Assembly (NCBI GenBank): GCA_014871385.1
Contig: CM026433.1
Span: 7,897,930-7,961,929 of the forward strand
Direction: 5' to 3'
DNA: 64,000 nt
Origin: Ceratodon purpureus
Lineage: Eukaryota > Streptophyta > Bryopsida > Pseudoditrichales > Ditrichaceae
A model generated the notes under the pieces. The model was not told the origin of the DNA. It did no database searches and saw only the letters and a program-made list of their open reading frames with translations. The stretch's first letter is position 1. Each line of letters starts with the position of its first letter. Shown in pieces: positions 46,518-59,324 of this stretch. The position numbers and the translations under genes are program-made.

Positions 46518-47828
46518 ATGGATAAAAAGAAGAAAGATAAAGATAAGGACTATTATGGAGTTTTGAAGGTTGGAAAACATTGTACCATGGATGATCTAAA
46601 GAAATCTTATAAAAGATTGGCAATGAAATGGCATCCATTTAAAAATCCTTTAAATCCAGAAAAAGCAATGAAAAAATTTAGAAGGATAAATGAAGCTTAT
46701 GAGGTATTTGACAATCCAACTATCATATTTGATTAAATTATCAATATTCATTAAATTGTGGAAGATACAAATATTAAATTGAAAAAATGTAAATGATATT
46801 AGGTTTTAGGTGACACCCACAAACGTGCAATATTTGACAACTATGGTGAATCTGGTCTCAAGGGTCCAGTCCCAGAGGTGGGCACAGGGACTCAAGGCTT
46901 CTCTATGGGAGGAAATACAAATATGTTTAAATTTGTACCACGGAGCGCCGAGGAAGTATTTGTTGAATTTTGGGGAGGTACGAGTCCATTTGCCGGAATG
47001 GCCGGTAATCTCAACCCACGAGGTCATAAATGCTTCCGTCCAATAGTTCCTAAACCACCTCCAAAAAATACATGTGCCGTGGTTGTTCCTATAGAAGTGC
47101 CCAAAAAACCAGCACCTATTGTAAATCAACTACAATGCACACTTGAAGAACTAACTCTCGGTTGCATAAAAAAAATCAAAGTAGCAAGAACTACATTGGA
47201 TGAAGAAGGGTGAGGCTTCTTTAGTTTTGAAAATTTACACGTGAAATAAGAACTTATTTCTTGACTACTATCATTTTTACTAAAATATAATATCTTATTT
47301 AGCGTGAATATATAGCTTTTTCAATAAAGATTCAATCTTATAAGTTTAATGAACTAAATTTTGTGAACGATTTGCAGCCAACATATACCAACAGAAGATG
47401 TTCTTACAATTGATGTGAAACCTGGTTGGAAAAAAGGTACTAAAATTACTTTCCCAGAGAAAGGCAACCAACAACCAGGTCAAATACCTGCAGATTTGGT
47501 ATTTTTGATTGATGAAAAACCACATCCTACTTTTGTACGCGATGGAGATGATTTGATCTCCATTCAAAAAATCAACCTCTCTGATGCTCTTGTGGGACTC
47601 ACAGTAACATTAACAGCTCCAGATTATAGAATTTTGAATATCCCTTGTTATGGAATGATTCGTCCGGGTTTTGAAAAGACCATTAAAAAGGAAGGAATGC
47701 CTATTTACCGAGAGCCCGGAAAGAAAGGCAACCTCATCTTGAGGTTTGAAATAAAATTTCCAATAAAAAATTTGACCAATGATCAAAAAACAGCTGTGAA
47801 AAAATGTCTACCGGAAAGCATTTATTAA
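46518..47828 (+). CDS. DNAJB13: DNAJB13/RSP16-like type II DnaJ protein with HPF for HPD
   Basis: Exons 46518-46703, 46803-47209 and 47378-47828 join in frame (1044 bases, 347 aa). The J domain (about residues 12-70) has DYYGVLKV and INEAYEVLGD, but the Hsp70-stimulating HPD motif is HPF (39-41). The middle has GESGLKGPVPEVGTGT and EEVFVEFWGGTSPFAG. The C-terminal substrate domains read LEELTLGCIKKIKVAR, LTIDVKPGWKKGTKITF and LNIPCYGMIRPGFEKTI. This layout, including loss of HPD, is that of DNAJB13, known as RSP16 in the radial spokes of motile cilia. It would act in sperm flagella rather than as a general Hsp70 partner. The gene sits in a markedly AT-rich region. The assignment rests on remembered family sequence, not on a search. 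Confidence 0.85.
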
Positions 47829-50280
47829 GGTCACTTTAAATATGGATGAAGTTTAGTGTAGAATTTTAGGCACATGTATTGGTTCAACTTTCAAACAAGG
47901 TCTTGAGCCTGAAAGAATTGTATATTCATTTGGAGTGTGTTTGTTTTAGGCTTGGCTCAAGAGCTGTTGGTTTTCTTTAATTCATTTTGAACCTTGGCTC
48001 AAGATTTTTGTTTACCTTATATTTTATTTCACGTCCCAAATCTCTTGGACTTGAGTCTTCTTCATTGAAAATCTAAACTAGAAATAACTTCAACTAACTT
48101 TGGTTTCTGACTGAGGTTTTCTTATTTTGTGGCCTTTAGAAGTTTCTATGAATTGAAAACGATATAAAATTGATTTTTGCTTTATACATTGTGCCAAAAG
48201 AAATCATTTACAAATGATTTTAACGCCATTTATAATGTGATGTTAAAAAGATAATTCAAGATTCATGTACCATAAAAAAGTGCATTTGAAAATATTGATG
48301 GAAAAAAATGCATTATTAGAACAATAATCAAGTATTAGAATGTTTTATTAAGCATATTGTGAAGTGTAAAAGTTGAGATTATGTTTGTCCATATAATTTT
48401 AGTACTTTTTTTTCTTCATTATTTAATTGATTTAGAAAATAATCAATCATCAACACATTTTTATAAAAAAATTAATTTAATAATTTAAAATTAGAAACCA
48501 TTTTCAGAATATCAAATGAATCATACTTTTAGAAGATCCAATACTTCATGGCTTACAAAATCATAGCATTTTAAGTAATGAAGATAATTTTGTACAAGTC
48601 ATCTTGTTTCAAGTCCTTATTCATTTAAATATTTGTACTATACAAAGTTGTAATTCCTCACCATCACAATCCACTTGATATTAAGTCTTGTATACCAAAT
48701 TTTAGATGTGATAGAGGTGTGTAGCATTTTCAAAATAATTTTGCAATATAAGGAGGTCCAAGTTAAAACTATTGCCATACACATTTTTATTTTTTTCATG
48801 TCCTCAATTTCTTCTAAAATATCAAATCAATTGTAACTTCAAAGAAAAAGCAAAAGAATTAAATAAAAGAATTCCACAATAATCAGCTAAAATATAAGCA
48901 ATAAAATATAAATTAATTGGGAGTTAATATACATGAATCAATCAAAAATTCCTTAAAAGAAAATTGAAAAGACCACTTATGAAACATCATTTGTATTGAA
49001 ACACAAATTTAAATGTAGAAGTATCTATATATGTAGAAGTTTCAAATAAAATTAGAAATACAAAGGAAAATCTTTATTACATCTTCTATATTAAGATGTC
49101 TTTACTATTAATTTCAATCAAATGCATGATATATGCACATACATTACAAATGCTCTAATACATTTTAATATCAAAATATTTTCTAAACACATAAAAAACT
49201 ACATATAAAAACCAAAAAAGGTTTTAGATTTAAACATTGGATGACAAGACCACGTTCATTGCAAGCATCTGAGAGTCCATCAATAGCAAAGATTGCATTG
49301 ATATATTTGGTTAAAGCTCTTGTTTTGTTTCTTTTACAACAAAATGTTCTTCTACTACTTAAAGGACATACACTAATAGCAACCATATCCCTCATCACTT
49401 ACTATTTCAAGTATTTTAGAAATTGAATGAGTCAATTGGGTCACATAGGATTAGAAAAAAGTGCCATTTCCTTCATTTTACATGAGTGAAGGGCGACACT
49501 TTATGAATGAAGAACGATAGATTTTCTTGTAAGGTCAGTCTGCTTATTCTCGAGCAACCACCTATTTTCGAGCCCTACTAACCCATATTAAATCGAGCAT
49601 AATTCTGGACATCCAAAGTGGACCTCATGATTATTTGTGTCTTACACACTTCCTAAGTGCCTTTTTCTCGTTGGATGATTCTTCTTCACAAATGGGCGGA
49701 CATGTGATGGAGAATAAAAAGGAAAGTGGACAGTTTCATGCCCCACCTATGTCCAATAAGAGGCATCTACTTGTCCCCCACTTTGGAAATTCACAATAAA
49801 TGGAGGAATACTTAGAAAATTATGATTCAACTTGGAATAATTTGCCACTGTATTTGCTATTGTAAGAGAAAAAGTTCATGTTGCCCATTTGTGTAGAACT
49901 ATGAGAATTCCTTAGAATAGGCATGCTGACCTTAGTGACAGAAAACATCATGGTATCTTTCTCAGATTTCAAGCACATTATTCTTCAAATACTTATTATT
50001 GTACAATATACACACCAACAGCATCTCTACAGAAACTGAATCTATGTACTTCATGTGTAGGAACCCAGCTTCATGTAATGCATTGCCAGTTGAATCTCAA
50101 CACTAACAAGGCCTGATTCAATATCCCAACCTCAAAAATACGCCACCTAAACTCATATCTCTTTTATCCTACTCGGCATGTCCCTCTCTCAGTTTCTTGT
50201 GGCTTATGCCGTTTTGTATCATAAATCTTCAGGATATGCTGAGTGGCCACCATCCCACACACAATGGATATGTTAGAAAA
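47829..50280. other. AT-rich intergenic DNA
   Basis: No supported gene. The AT-rich composition continues to about 49.5 kb and then returns to that of the rest of the window. Confidence 0.55.
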
Positions 50281-50602
50281 CAGGCTAATGAAGAAAATTC
50301 TACAAAATACAGAAAACAATCCTTCCTTAACCATGAGAAATGAAGCATATCCTCCAGAGTCAGCTTTTATTACATTAAGCAAATTCCATAATAATGAAGA
50401 TAGTGCTACAAAATACAGACAACAATCCTCCCTTAACCATGAGAAATAAAATATCCTCCAGAGCCAACTTCTATTACATTAAGCAAATTCCAGGCTAATG
50501 AAGAAAATTCTACAACATACAGACAACAATCCTTCCTTAACCATGAGAAATGAAGCATATCCTCCAGAGCCAACTTCTATTTTACATTAAGCAAATTCCA
50601 TA
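50281..50602 (+). repeat. Three tandem units of about 107 bp
   Basis: Units start near 50281, 50391 and 50491 and share GAAGAAAATTCTACAA-like starts, the block CCTTAACCATGAGAAAT and the block ACATTAAGCAAATTCCA. They differ at a few positions each. The array lies just 3' of the GST-like gene. Confidence 0.85.
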
Positions 50603-50649
50603 ACAATCAACACAGAGGCTGATGATGGATATCCATCAAAACAATTTCA

Positions 50650-53134
50650 TCAGTAACAAAAAGAATGGAGAATTGAACACACTTTTCCAGCAAGTGACTT
50701 CCTCAAGCCGTTCATAGTCGAAGCCATATCTCGAGGGCAATCTTCGATTACAGGCATCCATGCTCCGTATCTGAGGATGGTTCCGTATCAGTATCAGATT
50801 AGTATCACATCACCGAATATCAAAGTTTACAAGGAACAATTATAACTAAACTGGGTTAATCCACAACTGCGATGTGAAGGGAGAGGAAGTCTTACTTTGG
50901 GGGAGCCACCATCGGTCCACCAAGGGCAGCAAATGTAACATCCGCAGCAGTGAATCTACGCCCACATATGTAGGGTCGACCATCTGCAAGCAACTCGTCT
51001 ACCTGCCAAGGGCGAATAAATAAATAAAAATTATACGAAGTTGCAAGTGAGATTGGTCTACACATTGTACAGCACTACTTTCATGTTGGGATGATGGGAA
51101 AGGAAAGATTAGACTACCTCTTTGAAAATGGCTTCAACAACTTGCAGGGATCTTTCTTTGGCCCCGGGTTTGTTACAATATAAGGCGCTGTAGACGATGC
51201 GTCGTAAAAATGGCATTAGAAACCAAGCAAATATCCTTTCCAGCAATGGTGCTCCTTGCGTCAACAAATTATAACTACACAAGTCAAACAGAAGGTAGCA
51301 ATACGACCACCGCCGCACATGGGGGCCCAATTGCTTGTCAAATCTCCATTCTGCACATTCCACGGACTAGTGTTATTGAAGAAGGGTTCGTCTATGAATT
51401 ACGTCTCTGGGTGATAACTCAAATTGCACTATTCTCATTCACCATAGTCTGATCCGAGAAGTTTTTAAGGGAAAAGAAATTCTATAGTAATGGTCTGACG
51501 AACAAACTTGTCGACTCTTTCAACCAGGACACGTATAGCCTATTTTTCAGGGGTTACAAGAACATTCACTCTGGAAAAAAGAGCACAGGATGGCGAAGTA
51601 TTGACAGATAACTACAAACAGCAACGTTGCTACATATGTTACATCAGAGTAATATTGAATTGATTAGATATTTACACAAATTCAATTCGGACACCAGCTA
51701 TCTCGAACTCTTCTTCCTTCTGTATGAATGTGTAAGCCAAGTGAATTCAACCTCAGATTCAACAACGATCAAGACGCATGTGAAGGCTTGCTCAGACGTG
51801 TACGTGTGCCATACCCCAAGCTTGAACAAGTTTCTGAAGTTCAGGGTCATCAGGGTATAAGCGATCCTCTTCGTTCCGTATGTTCTTATCAGCAAATCTC
51901 AAGATATCCGGGGACTCTTGTAGCACAACTCTCTCTGAACTCCTCCCCATCACCAATTTCGGGCAACTTGTTCCCGCTCCTAAACCCCTGCACAGCAAGC
52001 GTTGCAGAACACAAAAACTCCTGAGAAAGGCTGCAATCGTTACAAAATTGCAAATGAGAAGGTCGAGATGGCAAAGATAATATTTAGTACTCTTTGTGCA
52101 AACAAAGTTGAGGAAACCCTAACCTGGTGAACAACATGTGCAAAAGCACCACATGCTTGGTCTCTATGTAGGCGACACCAGCTCTTTCCAGCGCCCATCG
52201 TGCCTGTACCCTTACAGAACTTCCTCTTTCTCATTCAAACATCTGTGAGCCAAGCTAAATCCTCAACTTCATTGTTACAAGAATGGCAAATTCACATACT
52301 CTTGACCTCAATTTATGAGCTTGCAATACGTTAAACGAAATTAACACAGATGATGGTAGGTAAACAAAGAAAATGGTAGGGAGCTTACCTTTTCGCAGTA
52401 ATGTGAAGCACCTGCAGTGCCAAACCAACAACCCAATCATCTCTGCAGTGAGAAGATTAAGAATAATTTTGACAATACATGACAAACGCCTCACAGCCAC
52501 TAGAGCACATCCTAACAGAACAAAATAGAACATAAAGACTGCTCCAAAGCTCGTCAAGCTCAAATGATTCAGCAAACCTAACATTTTCATCTCCTCAGAA
52601 ATTCTGTAAGGAAATATTGGCTATGCTTACTAAGGGCCTTTGTCAATACCCATCCACACCCATGGTTAAATCTCTTGGACATGATACATCACCCTAAAGA
52701 AAATTACAGAAATTTCAGAGATAATCGCATGGCAACCATAAACATTCAATGTGTGAGTCACTCCATAGCTTGTGTGGGTCACTCCAATTCTGAAATGATC
52801 TACCAAAATGTTCATAAAAGAATATGCACGATGTCAGAATTCTTCAACCCTACCCACTAATCAACATTACAGTTGGACAACTATCTCTACATCCCAAAGC
52901 AAGAGTTCATGTGTTGTAAGCATCACTCACCGGGGCAGGATCATCAAGACATGAATTCAAAACTCACCATCTGTGATAAGGGTCATGTTGGAAGCCATGC
53001 TACCAATTTAACATTCCCACCAATGTCCCCAACAGATCAGCAGAGGACCACCCCGTTGCCTCATAGCCAATGTAGGCGATGGGTCCAGGCCGAGAGATGC
53101 CAAGCGGGAGCAGCGTACAGACAGAGTGGGCCAT
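50650..53134 (-). CDS. Glutathione S-transferase-fold protein
   Basis: Well-supported exons are 52389-52411 (only 23 bases, encoding ASHYCEK), 52124-52203 (ARWALERAGVAYIETKH), 51815-51987 (CPKLVMGRSSERVVLQESPD, ADKN, LYPDDPE), about 51114-51352 (FDKQLGPHVRRWSY), 50896-51002 (DGRPYICGRRFTAADVTFAA) and 50650-50772 (YGAWMPVIEDCPRDM, stop). All joins are in phase. SHYCEKARWAL is a glutathione S-transferase N-terminal motif, and GRRFTAADVTFAAL is the C-terminal N-capping region of GST folds. Two upstream exons are tentative: ATG 53134 (MAHSVCTLLPLGISRPGP) and a segment near 52530-52585 (FAESFELDELWSSLYVLF) that needs a weak GTTGGG donor. The class is uncertain; it is not a typical tau or phi GST. 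A CT-rich tract precedes the start. Confidence 0.75.
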
Positions 53135-53356
53135 GATGATCAGTAACGCTCCTTGCAATCCCACGTTTCACCTCCCTTTGCCTCCTCTCTCTCTCTCAAT
53201 AACTCTTCACCCACGCCCCAATGCCTTGATGATTCTGCAACAGCTCCATCACAAAGATAACTCTTTGCAGCAAAAAAACAACTGTAGAATACCATTCAGA
53301 AAACAAGCTACTCAGGCAGACTGTCAGGCTCAGATTCACAAAACTCATTCCAGTAG
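53135..53356. promoter_or_regulatory. CT-rich upstream region of the GST-like gene
   Basis: Contains CCTCCTCTCTCTCTCTC at about 53180-53198, a pyrimidine tract (GA-rich on the gene's strand) common in plant core promoters and leaders. Role by position only. Confidence 0.4.
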
Positions 53357-53493
53357 AAAAGCTTCTGTACCATCAATCAGAACTTTCAATTAACACTATT
53401 GTGATCCTCACATGTAAAGTCTGCTAATTATGCTAATTGAAAGTTCTGATTGATGGTATAGAAGCTTTGTACAAAGCATAATTAGCAGACTTT
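53357..53493. repeat. Two overlapping hairpins
   Basis: Arm 53357-53391 is complementary to 53434-53468 over about 35 bases with one mismatch. A second pair, 53416-53434 and 53475-53493, is a perfect 19-bp inverted repeat whose loop contains the right arm of the first. Only one of the two could form fully at a time. It may be a foldback transposon remnant, a hairpin RNA source or the product of inverted duplication. Confidence 0.8.
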
Positions 53494-54330
53494 GTATGCT
53501 CAGGTGAAGCTCTGTAAGGATCATGTCTCACATGGATTATGCAAACAGGGCATCTCCACAGAATCATCAAACATTGTGGGATCCCAAATGGAAGGAATGA
53601 AGCTTTCAGATAATCTAAACATGTTGTCATCTGTAAACTCCAACATCAACACTTCCTTTGGAAGAAGTAGGCTGTGAACTACACATCACTATGAACAGAT
53701 GTTGAGAAGTTTTGGAGTGTGCTTTGTCTGCATCGGCACTTGTTGTAGGTTCGGAGACGAAGACAACATTTATAGCAAATGCAACACCTTTGAATTACTT
53801 GTACCCCAGTTGCAGAAGATTAGGTCTAACTTGTCTAGACTGTATTGACATTATGCATGTTTTTTAAGCATTGGAAACTGGGTATGTTCTACAGAAACAG
53901 AGCAGGGTACCCGGACAATAAATTTTTAGTAAATTTTATATTTTTAATGAAATTTGGGGCCTCGAATTAGCATGGGAACCACTATCTTATTTATAGTTAG
54001 TTTATATATATTTTTAATTTTTTTAAAATTAATTTAAAAAAAATTATTTTCATTAACAAGCAAATTATATGGGGTTTTTGCCCTCTTCAATGGGAGTCCT
54101 AATTGGGGGGGCCTTGTCATTAAGATAAGGGTGAGGTTTATTGCCGGGGGATTGGGTATGCTATCCAGTTGTTTTTCAGCTATTTATAGCTAAATTATTG
54201 CGTTGAAATTTGGTAAGTAGTTTTTATAAAGGACACTTGGAAGTAGGAGGAAAAAAATAGTCAAAGAGTTAAGAAATGTAGAGGTATATAGTTAAAAACT
54301 AATATGTTGTCGCCAAAGTATTGCCACATA
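53494..54330. other. Intergenic
   Basis: No supported gene or repeat; AT-rich between 53930 and 54060. Confidence 0.5.
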
Positions 54331-54532
54331 GGAGGGCCACACCAAAGCCCCCAGCAATCCCAATGTGGACAAAAAATAAAAACATCGGCCCTTGAAAGCA
54401 GGGCTGGAGTTGTTGGGGCCGCTGGAAGCAGAGGATAGCTTTGCATCTAGCCGCTCCAGCCCTACTTACAAGGGCTGGTGTTTTTATTTTTTGTCCTCGT
54501 TGCGGTTGTTGGGGGCCTTGGTAAGGCTCTAC
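54331..54532. mobile_element. Foldback MITE, 202 bp
   Basis: Arms of about 80 bp (54331-54410 and about 54453-54532) are inverted copies, sharing GGACAAAAAATAAAAACA and AGGGCTGGAG. TA dinucleotides flank both sides (54329-54330 and 54533-54534), which would suit a Stowaway/mariner-type MITE, but a 2-bp match is weak evidence. No coding capacity. Confidence 0.75.
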
Positions 54533-57500
54533 TATCAATATCATTCCAATACTATGGTATATGTGTGTTGATAAAACCCCTGGCAGCATAGAAATTTGAG
54601 AAAATTTCATTGATAATAAAATTGCATTAAAGCACTTGTAGGCTACGTTGTATCAAATGAAAGTCAAATTCAAGTGAACAATGAATGTTGGTTTTGCAAT
54701 TTTGGGGTTGTTTTGTTTGGCTAAGGGTAAAAAAATTAAAATTAAAAGGCATGAAACTTATAAACAAACCTAATTTAACATTTTTTAAAAAAATACCTAA
54801 ATGAATGGACACGATAAATGATTATAGAACTTAGTTGAAAAATCCACTTGCTTGAAAATGCTAAGAGCATGGCTACTGGACATTGTTATGGTATGGGTAT
54901 CTCGCCTTCTCCTCGAATACAGTGCAGCAATGTAGTTTCACATTGAAGTGTTATCAATGCTTTTTTGAAAACCTTTTAGATGTTTTGTCTCGATGAGTCT
55001 CTCTTGGATCTTGCACTTACTCTTGCCTTCCACATAATGTGGGGTTCTGCGTTTGAGTCTGCAAACAGATAGATTTGCTGATCTTTAACGTCATCACATA
55101 TTACATGTTGTGTTGCATGCAGTTAAAGTTAAATGTTTTCTGAAATTACTCTTTGATGTCAATTTTAAAGTTTTCGTAACAGATTGTGCCTTGGAGTTGC
55201 ATGAACTAGATCGTTTCTCAAATTGTCTCGGTTGAGACCTTGTTAAGACAAATTATTTGTTAAGTGATCTTTTAAGTGATCTGTTCCAGAATTCCATAAT
55301 GAAGATTTGCCATAAACCTTAAATTCACCTTGTCTTTTTGCTTATACCAAGAAAATTCCAGCATAGAAAATTCAATGTCATCTCTCGACCATTCTTGAAC
55401 AGCGTGCGTTGTTGGTAGAATTGGACGGTTTACCGTTGGTTCTTGGAGTGCGTGCCTGGGAGTGCTAATCTATGATTTCAGTATGGTTGTTTGTTTGTGC
55501 GTCGGAGTTGAAGAGTTTGTGGCAGGGATTCTTAGCTAAGAAGTGTGCATTGACGTGCTCCCGAAGGTCTTCGCATGTTGGCAATCTTCTACAGGTTTAG
55601 GTGCTACTTCTTTTCTTGTTCAGTCCTTCTCTGTTTAGTATTTTTTAGTTCTGATCTGAGGTACTTAAGTGCTTTGCTGCGGCATGACTTGTACAAATGT
55701 GATATTTAGAATCTTCTATCATTGTAATAAGGCCAATAAAGACTAATGTAACGATTTGAAACGTATAAACTTTCTGATATCTGCTACTGTTTAGTATTAC
55801 TATGTATTTTTGCAGATACAATATAGTTTTGAACCGGGTAGTGTGGCATGTGAATGTGCCGAGGAAAGAGCTTGATCGTGAGAGGGACAAGGGCTATCAT
55901 CCTGTCTTTGTAGGGACTATACAGTCATATTCTAGTGTACTATTGATTTTTGTATGAATTTTATATGGATTTTGTCTCTGCTCAAACCAGAGTCGAAAAC
56001 TTGGATATGCATATTAGAGCACATTCTTGAGTCCTATATAGTTAAGATTCTACATGTGTTTGTTTTTCCTATACTCTTGAAATGCTTCACCTCACAAATT
56101 TTTCCTATCTTAGTAGATCCTTCTAAGCCATTTTCATCCAAGAGGATTTTCTAAAGATTGTAGAGAGTGTTTGATTACATCTTATAGTTGTTTGAGATGC
56201 TTGCACGTTCAATTATATGTTCTAAGTCATTGTTGAGTCTATTTCTGGTTTGCCATGTGACATGTCTTTTTGCTTATACCAAGAGCTACATGTTCAAAAT
56301 CAGGAAATTATCTTAGCTTGAGCTTTAAACCGATCTGAGTTGCAATGGCGGTTTTCTTTATGTTGGGTTTTGGGGCAAATGGAGGGACCAATCTAGGATG
56401 CAAAGTGGTTTCACACTCACAAACAACTACTTAAAGTAAACCTTAATGTTGGTAAGTTGTTGGACATTGACGTGACCCAGAGTGAGATCTATACATTCTT
56501 TGGTTCCAAATCTTGGACGAACAGCTGGAAGTTTGGAAAATACACTACTGCTAAAGTGTTATCTTTTATTCTTGATTTGTACCAAAGTGTATATTTGCAG
56601 GAGAAGATATCCAATAAAGAGCTCAGTCTTGAGTTTGCCAGAGGGCTGGTTATGCAATCTAAGAACCACGTTGTCAACTAGGCTCAGTTTGCAGCAAGGA
56701 TTTTGGTGAAAAGAAACCAAGTGAGGGCGACTAAGATGGTAAAGAAGGTCGAGAAGAAAGAAGTCTGATTTTTTGCAGCACTCAAGTGTTTTGGAGGGGA
56801 AGGAAGAGAAACCTGGAACCGTGTTTATCAATTTAGGTATTTGCACTGGATGAACACCGCACCTCAAAACATTACCTGAATGTGTTGCATTGACAGTGTG
56901 TCCTGCACGAACAAAGTTCAATGCATTTAATTTCAACCATGCATGAACACAAATTTTATCTGCAATTTCTACACAACTCCATCCTATGCATCGACTTCGT
57001 GCTGAATCTGCAAAAAAAAACTTGGAATATACTCTTCCGCTGTACATTGAACTCCTTAAAAAAAATCAGCCCAAATTTCAACTATGATTGCTCACATCTG
57101 CAAATTAACCATTGCTTTCTGTTTGCAAGTTGGAAATCTATGTACTACACAACTGCACCTATAATATATCCAAAAATCGTTTCAATCCAGTAAATTTCAC
57201 TATTTTAGATGATTCCTTCGATGAAATCGGTCTCACGAAGACAACTTCCTAATATTCAGCTAAAGGACTCAGAAGGAATGTAAGAAGTGATCGAATGTGT
57301 GTAGAATCAATGTTATTACAATCAACAATGCTATTGGAATCTATAACAATCACTAGCCAAGTCAATTTCAAATCCATCTTCACACACCATCGTCCGGAAG
57401 ATCGACATGGATAAGCAACGGGACAGTCCTGGGAGGTACCCCATACCCTACTATTGGTGCCAACAGCCGATGCTATAGCAAAATCTACATGGGGTTTTCC

Positions 57501-59324
57501 ACCCTTGGTCATTTGATGCTCCATGTCAAAAAAGGATTAACAAAAAAATAAACTTGATTATTATGATGTCATGAGGGCTCCTTTGATATAGAAGCCTTGA
57601 ATCTCACAAGTATTGACAGTTTTTTTTATTTCTTTGTTGTTGGACTTCCTTATGGAAAAAAGAATGAAACGACGAATTCTAAGAGTTGGTAAGGTGGACA
57701 TGCCAGTGTATTTCTAGGGTGAATTGAAAGGTCTACTTGCGTGTAGAAGAAGAGCAATTGTATTGCTTTTTGTTGCATGTGTAGCAATATTATTGGATTG
57801 TTGGCAAGCAACAAAGAGTTGGAGTGTTTTGATACAAGTTATTAGAGCACTATAATAAGTAGTGACGTGTAGATTTGAAGTCGCAATGACCTTTAAAAAC
57901 AAAAAAGGCAATGTAAAACAAGATGTAAGCAAGTTTATTGGTGTCTATGCGTAGGTATAGGAGGTGACTAGGAGCGTGTCAAGTGCATTGGGCACCTTGA
58001 AGTGATCGTACAATTTTTTTTTCCAAAATGATGTGAAGGGGGTGATTTTCCTTACAAGCATTGCTGAGTGTTATAGAGGGAGTATATGAAATGAGCACTT
58101 GGGCAAGTGTAAGACAAGCCTCCTACTCCAAAACGACCTATTCTAAAAAACAAGCTTCTACATAGTGGCACATTTTCATCAATTAGCCTTCCAATAATAT
58201 TTTTAAGCCCCTACACATCATATTCATCCTCCAAATTTATGTTGAGGAGAATGTAACATGCAAACAATTGTGTCCATGTTCCATTGGCAATATAGATTCT
58301 AGAAGAAGTTGAAACAAACTTGCAAAAACAAGCTAGAATTTTGGTTGGAGAGAAAGGGAGAAATAGACTTTAGACACCAATCCAATTTAGAGGTATGAAA
58401 GAAGGAAAAAAATCCTTAGGACTGGAACGTGGAGTGAATAAAGACAAAGTATGGATGAGGGTTTTAGGAAGAGGCAAGATCTTGAGCTAGAATCAAAGGA
58501 GTTGATTTGATGGGTGGTGAGGTTGAGGCAGAGACGAGGCTGCTTGTAAATGGAGAATGTCCCAAGCCTAATCATAGCCATGCCACTCACTCTTCTAGCG
58601 GTCCAATTAATACCTAAGGTTGGAGATGCTCTAAGGTTTTCAGCCACAACATCTTGTATGATATACACATTTTTTATATTTGATATAAAATAATGACAAT
58701 TTAGATAAATATTTTATTTTCATACCATTAAAAGATATTAAAAAATAAAAATTCATTAAAATAATCATTGATCAAGCCTCAAGAATAAAAAATTAAAAAA
58801 AAGAAAAAAGACTTGAAGTTCATTAAAAAAACACTAGAATGATACATTTTGATATCCTAAAAACACAATGCCCTAACAATAATACCATAATATAAAAAAT
58901 GATATATAATTTCAAAATACTCTAAATACAATGTACATCATTCTCACAAACCAAAGGCCCCTTTATTCACGGTGGTATCATCGTACCATAGATTAATTTA
59001 TTATCTATTTATATTTATATAAATACCATACCCTCCCTGAAAGCACACAGCCCACCAAACGACTGAAAGTCCAAACGTCCAAACACACAGAAACCACTGC
59101 CTCCGTCCGCATAAAGTGTCCGACCAGCGGTCGCGAGCTATGCGAGGCGCTTGTCCCGGTGCTCCGCCGAAGCTCCCAGTTGCCCTTCCACGCCCCTCCA
59201 GATTTTTCTCCCCTCCCCTGTCCTACTCCCCTCCGTATATTCCCCCATCACATTCCCATTGTCCATCACCATCACTCCACAGCCATCACACACAACTCAC
59301 ACACACACATGATACATCCTGCAT
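54533..59324. other. Long intergenic tract without a recognised gene
   Basis: 4.8 kb. Short ORFs such as 56457-56681 (plus) and 55645-55890 (minus) have no recognisable domains. The phrase TGTCTTTTTGCTTATACCAAGA occurs near 55331 and 56262, hinting at an old repeat. No transposon ends were found. From about 58.7 to 59.0 kb it is AT-rich. Confidence 0.45.

Noticed and set aside
55816-55960. Exon-like stretch reading NRVVWHVNVPRKELDRERDK
   Set aside because: It has an upstream AG and protein-like content, but no partner exon or known domain was found nearby.
56457-56681. Possible coding remnant (MLDIDVTQSEIYTFFGSKSW)
   Set aside because: Open for only 74 codons, no recognised family, and frames on the other strand are equally open.
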